Positions 42,976-51,903 are shown, counted from the stretch's first letter. The stretch: 64,000 nt of DNA from CAZBKJ01 sp964492495 (GCA_964492495.1 CAZBKJ010000001.1:1-64000), one strand, 5' to 3'. Numbers and translations are program-made. The notes: generated by a model not told the origin, from the sequence alone.

Positions 42976-43674
42976 ATGGCAGAAAAACAAGTTACAGAAA
43001 AACAACCTGACCGAACAGTAGTAGGAAGGCTTGTTAACTTCTTTAGACCATCCAGGAGAGGACAAGGGCCTGCTCATTTGGAAAATGAACTGACCATATA
43101 TGAACGATGGCAAAAAATGAATGCTAAAGCTATTGATGCTTCCACACCTTCCAAACAAGAAGAGGTGATTTTACCTGAGGAAAATGAAGAGCTGCAAAAA
43201 ATTAAAATGTTGTCACTAGATGACCTTAGAACATTAGATGCCGAAACATTACAGGAATATGCGTATCTGTTAGAAAAGGAAATGCAATATTTTAGATCGA
43301 TGACAGAGTCACAACGAGAGTATGTTATTGATAAATTCAAAAAAAATCGTATGTATGTAGAGATGATTAAAACGGCACTAGATGGTTTACAACCAGAGAA
43401 AAAAGAAAATAAATATTCGGAAACAGTTGATTCTCTTCTTGCTGGGGTCTCAACAGTTGTTGAGAAATATGCAAATAAAACGGAAAATGAAATGCAAGCT
43501 ATTGCATCTGGGAATCTTAGTAGATTTAAGGATGAAATAAAACTCTTAAGAGAGATAAGATCTACTCTTCATGAGTTAACGCGAAACAAAATTCCGTATC
43601 AAAGGGAGTCAATAAAAAATTTGAGAAGAACTGTAGAAAAAATGGAAGAAATTGTGCGTTTTATTGAGAGATAA
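42976..43674 (+). CDS. Hypothetical helical protein
   Basis: 232 residues, highly charged and helical, with probable coiled coils (LDDLRTLDAETLQEYAYLLEKEMQYFRSM; LREIRSTLHELTRNKIPYQRESIKNLRRTVEKMEEIVRFIE). No signal peptide, membrane segment or motif is seen. It follows dinB by 5 bases, and 30 bases separate it from the PRTase-like gene. Codon use is A+T-richer than dinB. Family not recognised. Confidence 0.6.
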   Translation: MAEKQVTEKQPDRTVVGRLVNFFRPSRRGQGPAHLENELTIYERWQKMNAKAIDASTPSKQEEVILPEENEELQKIKMLSLDDLRTLDAETLQEYAYLLEKEMQYFRSMTESQREYVIDKFKKNRMYVEMIKTALDGLQPEKKENKYSETVDSLLAGVSTVVEKYANKTENEMQAIASGNLSRFKDEIKLLREIRSTLHELTRNKIPYQRESIKNLRRTVEKMEEIVRFIER

Positions 43675-43704
43675 TGCACTCAGATATGAGATTCAAACTT
43701 TCCT

Positions 43705-44517
43705 ATGTATGAACAATCGACACCAGATCAAACGTTGGAAGTTGATAATACCCGAAAAGGGTATGAGTCTTTCTTTGACAAAATAGATTTTAGCAAGGAA
43801 TTTCCAAAGCAGGAGTATAGAGGTACATTGGAGAGTGCAATTGACGCTTTATCAGAGGAGCTAAAGGCAGATCAACCTGATGTGGCGAGTCTTATTTTGT
43901 ATCCGCCTCGATTAATGAGAGCAATTATTGATACGAGAGTAGAGTTTCCAGAGGATGAAGGTTTAATAGATCTCTATTACAAGACGCTTTTAATAATAAC
44001 TTCGGTATATTCATCGGATGCAAAATCACTTAAATTACTTGGAGATTTTAGGCGACAATTGCAAGAACAACCTTCTCTACTTAAAAGAGAAATTCAACAG
44101 AAAAAAGATGCAGCAAGTTGGTATGCTGGCGAACCAGAAAATGCAGAACGAGCTGTAGGTCAACTTGAAACATTGACAGGAGGAACGGATATCGTATTTT
44201 TACCATTAGCTCACGGAGGTGTTGCAACTGGGTATGATATTTTTCTTCGTTACATTCAAAATACGTCTTCTATAAATTCTGTTGCTTTTCCTATACGGTT
44301 TTCAAGAAATAAGATGAAGGATGAAGAACCACAAGTTGATGAGGAACTAAAGGATATGATCGGAAAATTCTGTGATGGAAGAACTGTCGTGATTTATGAA
44401 GAGGATACGGTTACAGAAAAAACAATTTTATCAGCTGAGGCTTTTTTCAAAAAAAACTTTCCAGATGCAAAAATCGTTAAATTAAGCAGTTCGGATTCCA
44501 TTAATTGGAGTTGGTAA
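43705..44517 (+). CDS. Phosphoribosyltransferase-like protein
   Basis: 270 residues. The N-terminal 150 residues are helical and unrecognised. From about residue 155 a Rossmann-like pattern resembles type I phosphoribosyltransferases: TDIVFLPLAHGGVATGYDIFLRY, a strand-loop-strand, then DGRTVVIYEEDTVTEKTILSAEAFF, where EEDTVTEKT occupies the place of the PRPP loop (DDxxTTGxT), followed by FPDAKIVKLSS. The PRPP loop is not canonical, so activity is doubtful. It lies with two other unknown genes in a small A+T-rich cluster. Confidence 0.5.
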   Translation: MYEQSTPDQTLEVDNTRKGYESFFDKIDFSKEFPKQEYRGTLESAIDALSEELKADQPDVASLILYPPRLMRAIIDTRVEFPEDEGLIDLYYKTLLIITSVYSSDAKSLKLLGDFRRQLQEQPSLLKREIQQKKDAASWYAGEPENAERAVGQLETLTGGTDIVFLPLAHGGVATGYDIFLRYIQNTSSINSVAFPIRFSRNKMKDEEPQVDEELKDMIGKFCDGRTVVIYEEDTVTEKTILSAEAFFKKNFPDAKIVKLSSSDSINWSW

Positions 44518-44561
44518 GATATCTAAAATTTTGCATATTATATTTTTTATAAGGAGAAAAT

Positions 44562-44975
44562 ATGAGCAACGAGTTAACAGCAGAACAACAACTTCTACAA
44601 AAAACAGGGGCTTCAAATGTTGAAGCTGTTCGTGAAGGAATGCATGCTGATATAGCAGAAGAATATGTAGGAGAAATAGCTTTAGAACAAGGTTTGGGAA
44701 AAGAAGGATACACAAGATTAAATAAGCTACGAAAGAGTATAAATACTCTTTCTTTTATAGATTTGACAAGTACTCTTGATCAAATGTTCAATGACATTGA
44801 AGGCTCCAGTTTGGGTTCAAAGGGAAAAGCTGATGCTTTATTGGCAGTAGGAGAAGTTGTGAAAAATGCAAAGGCATCGTGGGCTACAGAGTACAGAGAG
44901 GATGTTCAAAGAATTCAGGATACGTTACAACAAAAAATCTTTGAATTATCTGTACCAAAGGTAGACAGAGATTAA
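44562..44975 (+). CDS. Hypothetical protein, 137 residues
   Basis: Soluble and mostly helical: MSNELTAEQQLLQKTGASNVEAVREGM, then a central LRKSINTLSFIDLTSTLDQMFND and a C-terminal helix DVQRIQDTLQQKIFELS. An excellent AAGGAGAAAA ribosome-binding site precedes the ATG. It ends the three-gene cluster and converges on the 44991 gene with a 15-base gap. No family recognised. Confidence 0.6.
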   Translation: MSNELTAEQQLLQKTGASNVEAVREGMHADIAEEYVGEIALEQGLGKEGYTRLNKLRKSINTLSFIDLTSTLDQMFNDIEGSSLGSKGKADALLAVGEVVKNAKASWATEYREDVQRIQDTLQQKIFELSVPKVDRD

Positions 44976-44990
44976 AGATTGTTTATTGTT

Positions 44991-46709
44991 TTATTGATCA
45001 TACACAACAATCGACTCTTTAAGTAACCCTACATTTGTCACACTGGCTACAGCAGTTCCAATTGTCGTGGGTCGTCGAGATTTTTTTTCCTGAATTTCTG
45101 CATTTTTTATCGTCTCGTTGTGATCATGCGAATCCGTATTTCCATGTTCATCCATAAGTCCGAGTGTGTACTTCATCTCGCAAGCGGGACAAATACTACA
45201 CTCCCCAACATACGTTGACCTGCATCCATCTGTGCGACAAACCCCTGTATGAAATCTCGTATGATCAAGTCCAAATTTGTTGCAAAAAGAACGTAATTCA
45301 CTCTCAGAAGAAATCCCTTTTTGTGATGCTGTAGAAAGCATGTCAATTGCTCCTGCTCCAAAGAGCCCATCAATTTTGCCTGTAAGCTGTGTCGGACTGA
45401 GATTTTTCATTCCACCAAGTACTGTGCCAGTTCCACAGTCAATCAGTGATGTCACACGTGTACCGATATCTGGATAATGAATTGCTCGCAGTCCATCAAG
45501 AATATTTTTTGCGGCTAATGGATTTTGGGCATATAAAGGATCTGAAAATATTGTTTTGTATGCTTGTAGAAGTTCTTCTACATTGAGTGTATTTGCACGA
45601 AGTGCAGAGTGCATGATTGTTTCCGTCGGCTGGGCTAATCGTTCACGAATACTCTTGTACAGATGTGGATACGCTGAAAGAAGTTGTTCTTCAAAATCAA
45701 AAATAGACTCTAAATACTCAATCTGAGAATCAAAGGATCGTTCTGTGGTGGTTATTACATTTTCTCCAACAGGGACTTCTGGGAAATGGCCAAGCTTCTC
45801 CACTATGAGAGAGAAAAGTGCGTGGGGAGGATAGTCTTTGTACGCCTGTGCAAGAATGGAAATTTGCGCGAGGATGTCTGTGGGACTTTCTGGTAGCGGA
45901 AAGTGGTTTTCTGCTAGCGTATGAAATTGAGCAATCTCATGGTTTTTGTAGGCCGTAAAAAATCCAGCTTCTAAAAACACAAAAGAGTCTGTTTTGGGGA
46001 TGTACACCAGTCGCATGTGCCTTGCGATACTTGTTTCTCCTTTGTGGTAGGCAAAAAACCGAGGAGAAGTCAGAATCAAGCGCTCTGGATGTTCATACAT
46101 CTCTACATACGCATCATCACCAAGGCTTGGAAGGAGTGCTTGTAAGCCCTCTGATACCAATGCATGTTCATCAGAGTTTCGATGGATAAATCCCTTCAAA
46201 AGAAGCTCTTGAACAAGAGCCTTTTTGTCTGGATATCCAATATACTGCTCAATGCCTAAAAGCAGTTTTTGCCACGAGCGTTCCCATGTGGAGAATTCTT
46301 GTTTGTACCGGTCTCTAATGAGCGGATGCGGTTCGTTTTCCTGCTGAGCATGCTGTCCAGCGATCACATCATTGTAAAAGAGATTGGAGAAGACAATGCG
46401 ATCTGATTGCTCATTGAGTCCCGGGACTGCAAACGCTCGACTCACAAGAGTACCGTACTCATGAATATGTTTGGCGCCAATTCCTTCTTGGGTATAGGTA
46501 CGAATATTGGTACTCAGCAACGCTCGTCGTCGTTCTTTCGCCAATTCTCTAGAGATCCCAGATTGCAGATCTTGAAGGTATTTTTCAAAAACAGCGAACG
46601 CACTGAAATCCTCTATTTTTGGCTTGGATAAGCGCTCGGTGATTTTTTGAAAAAAAGACCGTTCCGGTGGTGGTTGGTAGGAATGTGGTGAACGCTCAGA
46701 TCGTAGCAT
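44991..46709 (-). CDS. Hypothetical protein with C-terminal zinc-ribbon-like Cys cluster
   Basis: 572 residues from MLRSERSPHSYQPPPERSFF; a 46-residue TTG-initiated extension overlaps a structured RNA and is not used. Mostly helical, with repeated hydrophobic/charged patterns but no recognised domain until the C-terminus. There a sequence CRTDGCRSTYVGECSICPACEMKY gives five Cys in C-x4-C-x7-C-x2-C-x2-C spacing, likely binding zinc. Then a His/Asp-rich stretch (HGNTDSHDHNE) and a basic tail. A cobalamin-riboswitch-like RNA lies about 100 bases upstream of the start. Function unknown. Confidence 0.65.
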   Translation of the reverse strand: MLRSERSPHSYQPPPERSFFQKITERLSKPKIEDFSAFAVFEKYLQDLQSGISRELAKERRRALLSTNIRTYTQEGIGAKHIHEYGTLVSRAFAVPGLNEQSDRIVFSNLFYNDVIAGQHAQQENEPHPLIRDRYKQEFSTWERSWQKLLLGIEQYIGYPDKKALVQELLLKGFIHRNSDEHALVSEGLQALLPSLGDDAYVEMYEHPERLILTSPRFFAYHKGETSIARHMRLVYIPKTDSFVFLEAGFFTAYKNHEIAQFHTLAENHFPLPESPTDILAQISILAQAYKDYPPHALFSLIVEKLGHFPEVPVGENVITTTERSFDSQIEYLESIFDFEEQLLSAYPHLYKSIRERLAQPTETIMHSALRANTLNVEELLQAYKTIFSDPLYAQNPLAAKNILDGLRAIHYPDIGTRVTSLIDCGTGTVLGGMKNLSPTQLTGKIDGLFGAGAIDMLSTASQKGISSESELRSFCNKFGLDHTRFHTGVCRTDGCRSTYVGECSICPACEMKYTLGLMDEHGNTDSHDHNETIKNAEIQEKKSRRPTTIGTAVASVTNVGLLKESIVVYDQ

Positions 46710-46812
46710 AGTATGTATGCCCGAGTGAGTGTTTACTGTGAGTACCCAACAGACGATGTCTGAAGGAAGAAGGAGTAAAACTGTACGAAAAAAAGGGAAA
46801 AAAACTATCAAG

Positions 46813-46923
46813 ACAAACCCTTTTCTCGCCCTGCTCGGGGATTTCAAGAAAATATGTATCGGGTCTGGCTATACAGTAGCGGCACTGCTTGCGGTTTAAA
46901 CGCAATTCCGATGTGGAGTTTGT
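46813..46923 (-). ncRNA. Structured 5' leader resembling a cobalamin riboswitch
   Basis: Read on the minus strand, a closing stem ACAAACTCC (46923-46915) with GGGTTTGT (46820-46813) encloses a compact core. In the core ATCGG (46912-46908) pairs with CCGAT (46862-46858). Two hairpins follow each other directly: TTGCG/CGCAA with loop TTTAAAC, and GCAGT/ACTGT with loop GCCGCT. The string GCCGCTACTGTA and the later AGCCAG match the best-conserved positions of the cobalamin riboswitch (CCCGCaACTGT, AGcCAGgAgACC), and GGAA...TTTAAACC fits GGGAA...GGTGAAAxxCC. The usual GGAGACCTGCC end is absent. The adjacent cob(I)alamin adenosyltransferase gene supports a B12 link. Confidence 0.45.
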
Positions 46924-46955
46924 TATACGCAGTTTGAAAAAGACAATCAAGTAGT

Positions 46956-47516
46956 TCAAACCACATCATCTTTTTTTTCTACCTCAAAGGGTCGTTCTGC
47001 TGATCCCAGTTGTGCATTGACCGTGCATCGAAGCACGTAGAGAAAATCAGATAATCGATTGATGTACTGAAGTATACGTGGAGAAACATTTTCTTGCAGG
47101 CTATAGGAAACGATCAGTCGTTCACATCGTCTGCACACAGTTCTTGCGATATCAAGATATGCACCTTCTTCACTTCCTCCTGGGAGTAAAAATTTTGTTG
47201 CCCACTGTCCATCTTTTTCTAACTCTGTTTGAAGCAGGTGCACTTGTGCTTCTAGTTGTTCAAGTTTCTTTTTGTGTAGGAGTGTTTTATGTGAGCCAGC
47301 AATTTCTGCTCCAATATGAAAAAGAGTATCTTGAATTTCAAAGAGAATTTTTTGTGAGGGGGAAGCTGAGAGTTTTACCGCACATAATCCAAGATGAGAA
47401 TTCAGTTCATCAAGTGTTCCAAGCACTTCAAAAATGAGATTGCTTTTGGAAAGTCGCTGCCCGTTGGCTAGCCCGCTCTCTCCTTTGTCACCGGTTTTTG
47501 TAGAGACTGATTGCAT
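46956..47516 (-). CDS. ATP:cob(I)alamin adenosyltransferase, PduO type
   Basis: 186 residues of full family length. The ATP-binding N-terminus reads TKTGDKGESGLANGQRLSK, followed by LGTLDELNSHLGL, then FLLPGGSEEGAYLDIARTVCRRCERL (the corrinoid-side motif with RxxER) and YINRLSDFLYVL. It adenosylates cob(I)alamin to coenzyme B12. In CPR this likely serves an AdoCbl-dependent enzyme such as class II ribonucleotide reductase, not present here. The CAP-domain gene ends three bases upstream, so they share a transcript; the structured RNA follows on the same strand. Confidence 0.93.
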   Translation of the reverse strand: MQSVSTKTGDKGESGLANGQRLSKSNLIFEVLGTLDELNSHLGLCAVKLSASPSQKILFEIQDTLFHIGAEIAGSHKTLLHKKKLEQLEAQVHLLQTELEKDGQWATKFLLPGGSEEGAYLDIARTVCRRCERLIVSYSLQENVSPRILQYINRLSDFLYVLRCTVNAQLGSAERPFEVEKKDDVV

Positions 47517-47519
47517 AGG

Positions 47520-48203
47520 TTAGATTTTACTTCCTCCAAAAATAAAAACGACAGCAAGTCCTTGAATCCCGATACCCACATGACTCCACGCGGTATTTAA
47601 CTGGTTTTTGTTGTGCCCTTCGTCAGACGCATAGATCCATTCGATTTGATGGACACCAATGAGCTTGTATCCGTATCCAGAGTTTTCACCCAATGACCAA
47701 AATCCTAGCGCCCGTACATTATCTTCACTCTCAACATATTCGATAAAACCTTTGTGCTTATCGGTTGTTTTGATGAAGTTGAGATGTTTGGCTCGATCTG
47801 ATGCAAAGGAAGCCAGTCTGTCATCCCACGTCAGGGGTCCCGCACTATGGCGCTCTCTATATGCATTAAGCGCTTGCAAGGTCTCCTGTGGAGTCGCCAT
47901 GCGTTCGTCTTCCCCGATCTTCATAGTCCACGTTACATCATCAATTTGCTGTGCAACTCCCCAAGGTCGCGTATCTGCAGGTTGGGTTTTCTTTACAGCC
48001 GGCTTTGGAGAAGGCGCGAGTGTAGCGACTATTGATTCTTCTGGCAACTCTACAGACAGAGAAGTGGGGGAAGGAGAAACAACTGGAATCGACTCATATG
48101 ACGGAAATCTCAGCTGATCCCCAAACTCTGAAAGCAAGAATAGATCCACTCCTGCCAACACACTTAAGATAGTTATTCGTAGTGCGAATTTTTTCGACAT
48201 CAT
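47520..48203 (-). CDS. CAP-domain (SCP/PR1-like) secreted protein
   Basis: 227 residues. An N-terminal membrane anchor (FALRITILSVLAGVDLFLL) is followed by a Pro/Ser-rich linker and the CAP domain: ALNAYRERHSAGPLTWDDRLASFASDRAKHLN, HKGFIEYV, LGENSGYG, IYASDEGHNKNQLNTAWSHVGIGI. The His and Glu residues of the CAP cavity (HKGF, GEN, AWSHVGIG) are present. CAP proteins of bacteria are extracellular and of mostly unknown role. Starts at 48203 and 48200 are equivalent. It forms an operon with the adenosyltransferase. Confidence 0.88.
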   Translation of the reverse strand: MMSKKFALRITILSVLAGVDLFLLSEFGDQLRFPSYESIPVVSPSPTSLSVELPEESIVATLAPSPKPAVKKTQPADTRPWGVAQQIDDVTWTMKIGEDERMATPQETLQALNAYRERHSAGPLTWDDRLASFASDRAKHLNFIKTTDKHKGFIEYVESEDNVRALGFWSLGENSGYGYKLIGVHQIEWIYASDEGHNKNQLNTAWSHVGIGIQGLAVVFIFGGSKI

Positions 48204-48249
48204 TATCCCTCTATTGTACCGGAAAGAAGATAATGGGTCATTTCAGTTG

Positions 48250-48255
48250 TATACT
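48250..48255 (+). promoter_or_regulatory. -10 box of the 48262 gene
   Basis: TTGTATACT context, six bases before the ATG; predicted leaderless. The same TGTATACT string occurs before the cysS leader and the 25073 gene. Confidence 0.55.
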
Positions 48256-48261
48256 GAGCTC

Positions 48262-48621
48262 ATGAATAAACGCGCCATGTATTTTCTTCTGAGTTTTTTG
48301 TGTGTTGGCCTCGCTTTGTTACTTGCGACTCGTACATTTTTTTCGGTGCGACATAGGCCATTTCCCTTGCCGCGAGAAACAAATAGTAGTCTGATCCAAG
48401 ACTGGATGACAATAACGTATGTATCAAGAACATACGGAGTCCCGGATCGAGTTTTTGCTGAAAAACTTTCGATTGATGAGAGCAAGCTTCGCAGAGTAAG
48501 CATCAAAGAACTTGCCCGATCAGAATCAATAGACACTGCAACACTTCTCATCAAAATTCAAGAAATCATTCGTGATTTTCAAGCTGAACATACAGCCCCA
48601 CCCAAACCACCACAACCATAA
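48262..48621 (+). CDS. Hypothetical membrane-anchored protein
   Basis: 119 residues from MNKRAMYFLLSFLCVGLALLLATRTFF, one transmembrane helix. Then a soluble helical domain with TYVSRTYGVPDRVFAEKLSIDESKLRRVSIKELARSE and a Pro-rich tail (APPKPPQP). The ELARSESIDTATLLIKIQEII segment recalls small helix-hairpin or DNA-binding-like folds, without a firm match. Its stop is directly followed by the DedA-family ATG (no gap), so the two are translationally coupled. Confidence 0.6.
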   Translation: MNKRAMYFLLSFLCVGLALLLATRTFFSVRHRPFPLPRETNSSLIQDWMTITYVSRTYGVPDRVFAEKLSIDESKLRRVSIKELARSESIDTATLLIKIQEIIRDFQAEHTAPPKPPQP

Positions 48622-49245
48622 ATGACTCAAATACTTCACATTTTCTTGACACTGCTTTTACTCTACGGATATCCTGTAGTTGCCTTGATCGTGTTTGTCG
48701 GTACCCTGGGCATTCCACTCCCTGTAACGTCGATTTTGTTAGCTGCAGGATCATTTAGCAGTGAGGGGATTCTCAATGGCTATGTTTTGGTAGCCACAAT
48801 CACAATTACTGCAGTTATTGGAGACATTCTTGGGTATTTTGTCGGCTTAAAAGTGGGGAAGGAGAGGATAGAGCTTCATGGTAAAAGGCTGGGATTCACT
48901 GCTACTCGTCTTTTACATGTAGATGTCTTTTTTCACAAATGGGGTGGAGGAAGTATTTTTATTTCTCGCTGGTTGATTACACCCCTGTGTGTCCCAATTA
49001 ATTTGATTGCTGGAATTGAGAAATATTCTTTCAAAAAATTCTTACTTTATGTGATTTCAGGAGAGTTGTTGTGGGCGAGTATGTATACCTACTTAGGGTA
49101 TATATTTGGAGCAAACTGGCAAGTACTTTTAGACTATATTTCCAATGCTCCACTAATCTTCGCGCTTCTTTTTACTGCATTCTTCTTACTTTTTTTGGCA
49201 GTGCGAATGAAAAGGAGAGGAAAAATTATTCATTTGAGCAAATAA
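48622..49245 (+). CDS. DedA/VTT-family membrane protein
   Basis: 207 residues with five to six hydrophobic segments. Family motifs: GTLGIPLPVTSILLAAGSFSSEG near residue 27, GDILGYFVGLKVGK, and FISRWLITPLCVPINLIAGIEKYSFKKFLLY, corresponding to the F-x-R-x3-P-x-R-x3-G region, though with Cys/Pro changes. DedA proteins are implicated in lipid-carrier (undecaprenyl phosphate) recycling or membrane potential. The GT-rich context of the genome fits a lipid-carrier role. Confidence 0.88.
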   Translation: MTQILHIFLTLLLLYGYPVVALIVFVGTLGIPLPVTSILLAAGSFSSEGILNGYVLVATITITAVIGDILGYFVGLKVGKERIELHGKRLGFTATRLLHVDVFFHKWGGGSIFISRWLITPLCVPINLIAGIEKYSFKKFLLYVISGELLWASMYTYLGYIFGANWQVLLDYISNAPLIFALLFTAFFLLFLAVRMKRRGKIIHLSK

Positions 49246-49924
49246 GTCCAGAAGCATCTATCCATTGCTGAGAATAAGATACTGGCTCGGAATCTGTTTG
49301 GTCAGAGGGAGAAGAAAGGTCAGTGTTAGGTCTAAAAAAGACTTGCATTCCATCTAGCCTTCCTCTTGATTGGTATTCAGAAAAATCTTCATAATCAAGT
49401 TCTATGATTGTTCCCATGTAGCATGCTCTTTCATACTGATGGATTGCAGCGGCACAATCTCCAACAAGGAATGGCCCTCTCCATGTGTCGTTATCGCCTT
49501 TTCGTATCCATGCTACCATTCCAATATACCCACAGCTGTCTGTAGCGATCGCACCTATGAAATCTTCTGGATTAAGATTCCATCGTTCTGCTTTCTCAGT
49601 GAGTACTCCTTGCAAAAACCCTCTTCGAGTATAAGTGGCAGAACCTTCAAGTAAATTTCCGGGATTAAATGTATGTAAATCCTCAGGTGCCAATCCAGGA
49701 ACAAAAGAACCGAGAGCACCATAATACCCTTGTTCAAGATTTTCCAATGGAATTTCCCATGAATATAAATCACAGGTTTGTAAATCTACAAAGCCATCAT
49801 TGGCATAGCAATTATCAGGAAGTTTTTCTTGAGCTTCTGCATGCAAAGCAGTCTGCATACTCAGCAACAGAAAAAATAGTAATAAACTAATTTCAGTTCT
49901 TTTTTTAAAAATTTCTTTTCTCAT
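49226..49924 (-). CDS. Hypothetical secreted protein
   Basis: 232 residues with a signal peptide (KRTEISLLLFFLLLSMQTALHAEA). The mature part is acidic, with several Cys pairs (LPDNCYANDGFVDLQTCDLY; DSCGYIGM; VGDCAAAIHQYERACYM), likely disulfide bonded. The segment WRGPFLVGDCAAAIHQYE resembles a recurring motif in CPR secreted hypotheticals with a possible peptidoglycan-related beta domain; no family name can be given. It overlaps DedA by 20 bases tail to tail. Confidence 0.6.
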   Translation of the reverse strand: MRKEIFKKRTEISLLLFFLLLSMQTALHAEAQEKLPDNCYANDGFVDLQTCDLYSWEIPLENLEQGYYGALGSFVPGLAPEDLHTFNPGNLLEGSATYTRRGFLQGVLTEKAERWNLNPEDFIGAIATDSCGYIGMVAWIRKGDNDTWRGPFLVGDCAAAIHQYERACYMGTIIELDYEDFSEYQSRGRLDGMQVFFRPNTDLSSPSDQTDSEPVSYSQQWIDASGLICSNE

Positions 49925-50015
49925 ATGCGAAATACTTTTTCTAATTCATTGGAAAAGTAATGGTATAGGAATTCGTAGAGGATGTGGAGGGCAGAAATTG
50001 AAAGCAAATGCGTTT

Positions 50016-50654
50016 TTATGTCCGATCTGGATACGAACAGATATGGATACATGCCAAGGTGCCAAAAACCCCATCACTTCCTGATTTGTAGCGTGTTTCA
50101 TAAATGACGTGGCATCTTCCTTCTTCTTCAAACTCTGAAAGTATTTTTATAAGCGCATGAATGTAGTCGCTTGTAAATGATGGATGTTTTGAATTAATTG
50201 GTTCATTTCCACGATAATAGCCTGCCGGATCAATATCGATAGCCGCGCCAGCAAAGTGAGCACTCCATCCAATAGCAGCAAATGGACTTGTTTGTCGTAA
50301 CTTTTGTTGAATTTCTTCCGTACGATACAAAGAAGTAACGGGTAGAAAGATGTTGTCTGAGGGCTCTGAACTTCTATGTGTTTGTTGTTTCCACATAAGC
50401 ATAATCTGCATGAAAAGTTCATATGCAGATTTTCGAACGGCTCGAGGTTCCTCATTCCTTCGAAGTACCCCTATCAAACGGTAATTCAACTCAGGATCTT
50501 CATCTGGAAGTTCAATAAAAAGTCCTGTTTTCAAGGCATCTGGTAAATCAAGAATGATTTCATCCTTCCAGCGATAGCTTTCCAAAAGTACTTGGTCTTG
50601 TACGCGAGCAGATTCATTCGCCTGAAGTTGTGAAGGAATATCTCGAACATTCAT
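50016..50654 (-). CDS. D-Ala-D-Ala carboxypeptidase-like (M15-type) protein
   Basis: 212 residues without a signal peptide. The central SLYRTEEIQQKLRQTSPFAAIGWSAHFAGAAIDIDP matches the M15/VanY-type S-x-H-x2-G-x-A-x-D-I-D zinc motif, and CHVIYETRYKS could supply the last His. This suggests a zinc peptidase of wall peptides, but the second ligand set is not complete and the protein has no visible export signal. It is followed (on its own strand) by the hypothetical secreted gene and is divergent from the metallopeptidase at 50770. Confidence 0.6.
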   Translation of the reverse strand: MNVRDIPSQLQANESARVQDQVLLESYRWKDEIILDLPDALKTGLFIELPDEDPELNYRLIGVLRRNEEPRAVRKSAYELFMQIMLMWKQQTHRSSEPSDNIFLPVTSLYRTEEIQQKLRQTSPFAAIGWSAHFAGAAIDIDPAGYYRGNEPINSKHPSFTSDYIHALIKILSEFEEEGRCHVIYETRYKSGSDGVFGTLACIHICSYPDRT

Positions 50655-50769
50655 AGATGTTCTATTTTATCATTTTGTTCGTTTTCTCATTATGGGTGAA
50701 AATCTATTTTGGAACTCTTTTTGTCTCGTAGTGCTGTAAAATACCTCAATTAATAGCATACGACTACGT

Positions 50770-51903
50770 ATGATCAGTAAAGAAGCTTCAGCTCCACAAA
50801 TTCACTCATACTCTCACACATACATTCCTCAGGTCATCGATATACCATTCCAACTCAACGACGGTAATTTTGATATACCTCTAGGTTGGCACAATGTTGT
50901 TCCTTCACTTGCATACTTAGTGGACTATAGTTCGATTCAGCCAGTTCATAATGGTGATCAGGTGGCAGAAAAAAAATCACAAGTCGAAAGAGAAAAAGAC
51001 GTGCGACAAGCTATCGAAAATGATCTAAAAGATAAAGAAATTCGAATCAAGCAAATCTTCATGGAAGGTCAAAGTAGTGCTGACACTGTCAAACTCAATT
51101 ATTTGTATTCTGTTCAGGAAAGAGCAGAAAGTAATCATGAAGAAAATATCCAAAACGCACAAGAATATGTTCTTCAAGCACTAGATGATGCTCGATCATT
51201 TTTTCCATCAACGCAAAGAATTCATTTTGAAATTTGGGTTCTCCCCATAGATGAACAACAGCAGGAAAACAGTGAGTATGTATTTTCATCTCTATTTGCT
51301 GACCTTGGAAGCTTAATAAAGCGACGAGGAATATCAGTATCTGGAGGAAGCAGCTGTTTTATTATCTGTCTTCCAAAAAAAAGCTTCAGGGACTATATTC
51401 CAGATTCTTTCTCAGGAATCGAAACAAATACTATAAAAAGCAGTTTTGATCAAAGTCTCTATGTACAAATACGGCATGAGATAACACACGGAATTCAAAC
51501 AACTCTTGAAGGAGATAGCGATTTTGCAACAGAAGGTGTAGCAATGCTCGTAGAGGGTCTTTATCTTAACTCGAACTTTATTCATGGAAAAGTGCGTCGA
51601 GAAGATATCAATGTTGAAGAGATACTGGAGCTGGCGAATAAGCGCGATTATGAAGGCTACTCTTCTTCAGAGCATATGCTCTACTGGGTATCACATTCAC
51701 TCTTTCGGTTTATCTATGATTACTTTTACAGAGATGCAAATAAATTTGGAGAATTGCTAGACCTTCTGCGAAAGCCACAAAAACTATCCTTTTCAGAGGC
51801 ATTTTATACAGTTTTTCAGATGAAATTTGAAGCACTTGTACCCATGTGGAAACATGAGATTTTCAGAGGTGAATTTCAAATAGAAAAATGGGAGAGCGAA
51901 TGA
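50770..51903 (+). CDS. Gluzincin-like zinc metallopeptidase
   Basis: 377 residues. The zinc site is clear: IRHEITHGIQTTLEG, an HExxH helix, with ATEGVAMLVEGLYL about 20 residues later giving the third Glu ligand (gluzincin type). N-terminal residues 60-150 are charged and helical (KSQVEREKDVRQAIENDLKDKE). No signal peptide is seen, so it is probably cytoplasmic. Its TGA overlaps the ATG of the SEC-C nuclease gene, so the two proteins are probably made together. Confidence 0.72.
   Translation: MISKEASAPQIHSYSHTYIPQVIDIPFQLNDGNFDIPLGWHNVVPSLAYLVDYSSIQPVHNGDQVAEKKSQVEREKDVRQAIENDLKDKEIRIKQIFMEGQSSADTVKLNYLYSVQERAESNHEENIQNAQEYVLQALDDARSFFPSTQRIHFEIWVLPIDEQQQENSEYVFSSLFADLGSLIKRRGISVSGGSSCFIICLPKKSFRDYIPDSFSGIETNTIKSSFDQSLYVQIRHEITHGIQTTLEGDSDFATEGVAMLVEGLYLNSNFIHGKVRREDINVEEILELANKRDYEGYSSSEHMLYWVSHSLFRFIYDYFYRDANKFGELLDLLRKPQKLSFSEAFYTVFQMKFEALVPMWKHEIFRGEFQIEKWESE

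Noticed and set aside
46710..46847. 46-residue hydrophobic N-terminal extension of the 572-residue protein from a TTG
   Set aside because: It overlaps the structured RNA and T-rich spacer, begins with a rare start codon, and the hydrophobicity follows from T-richness; ATG at 46709 is preferred.
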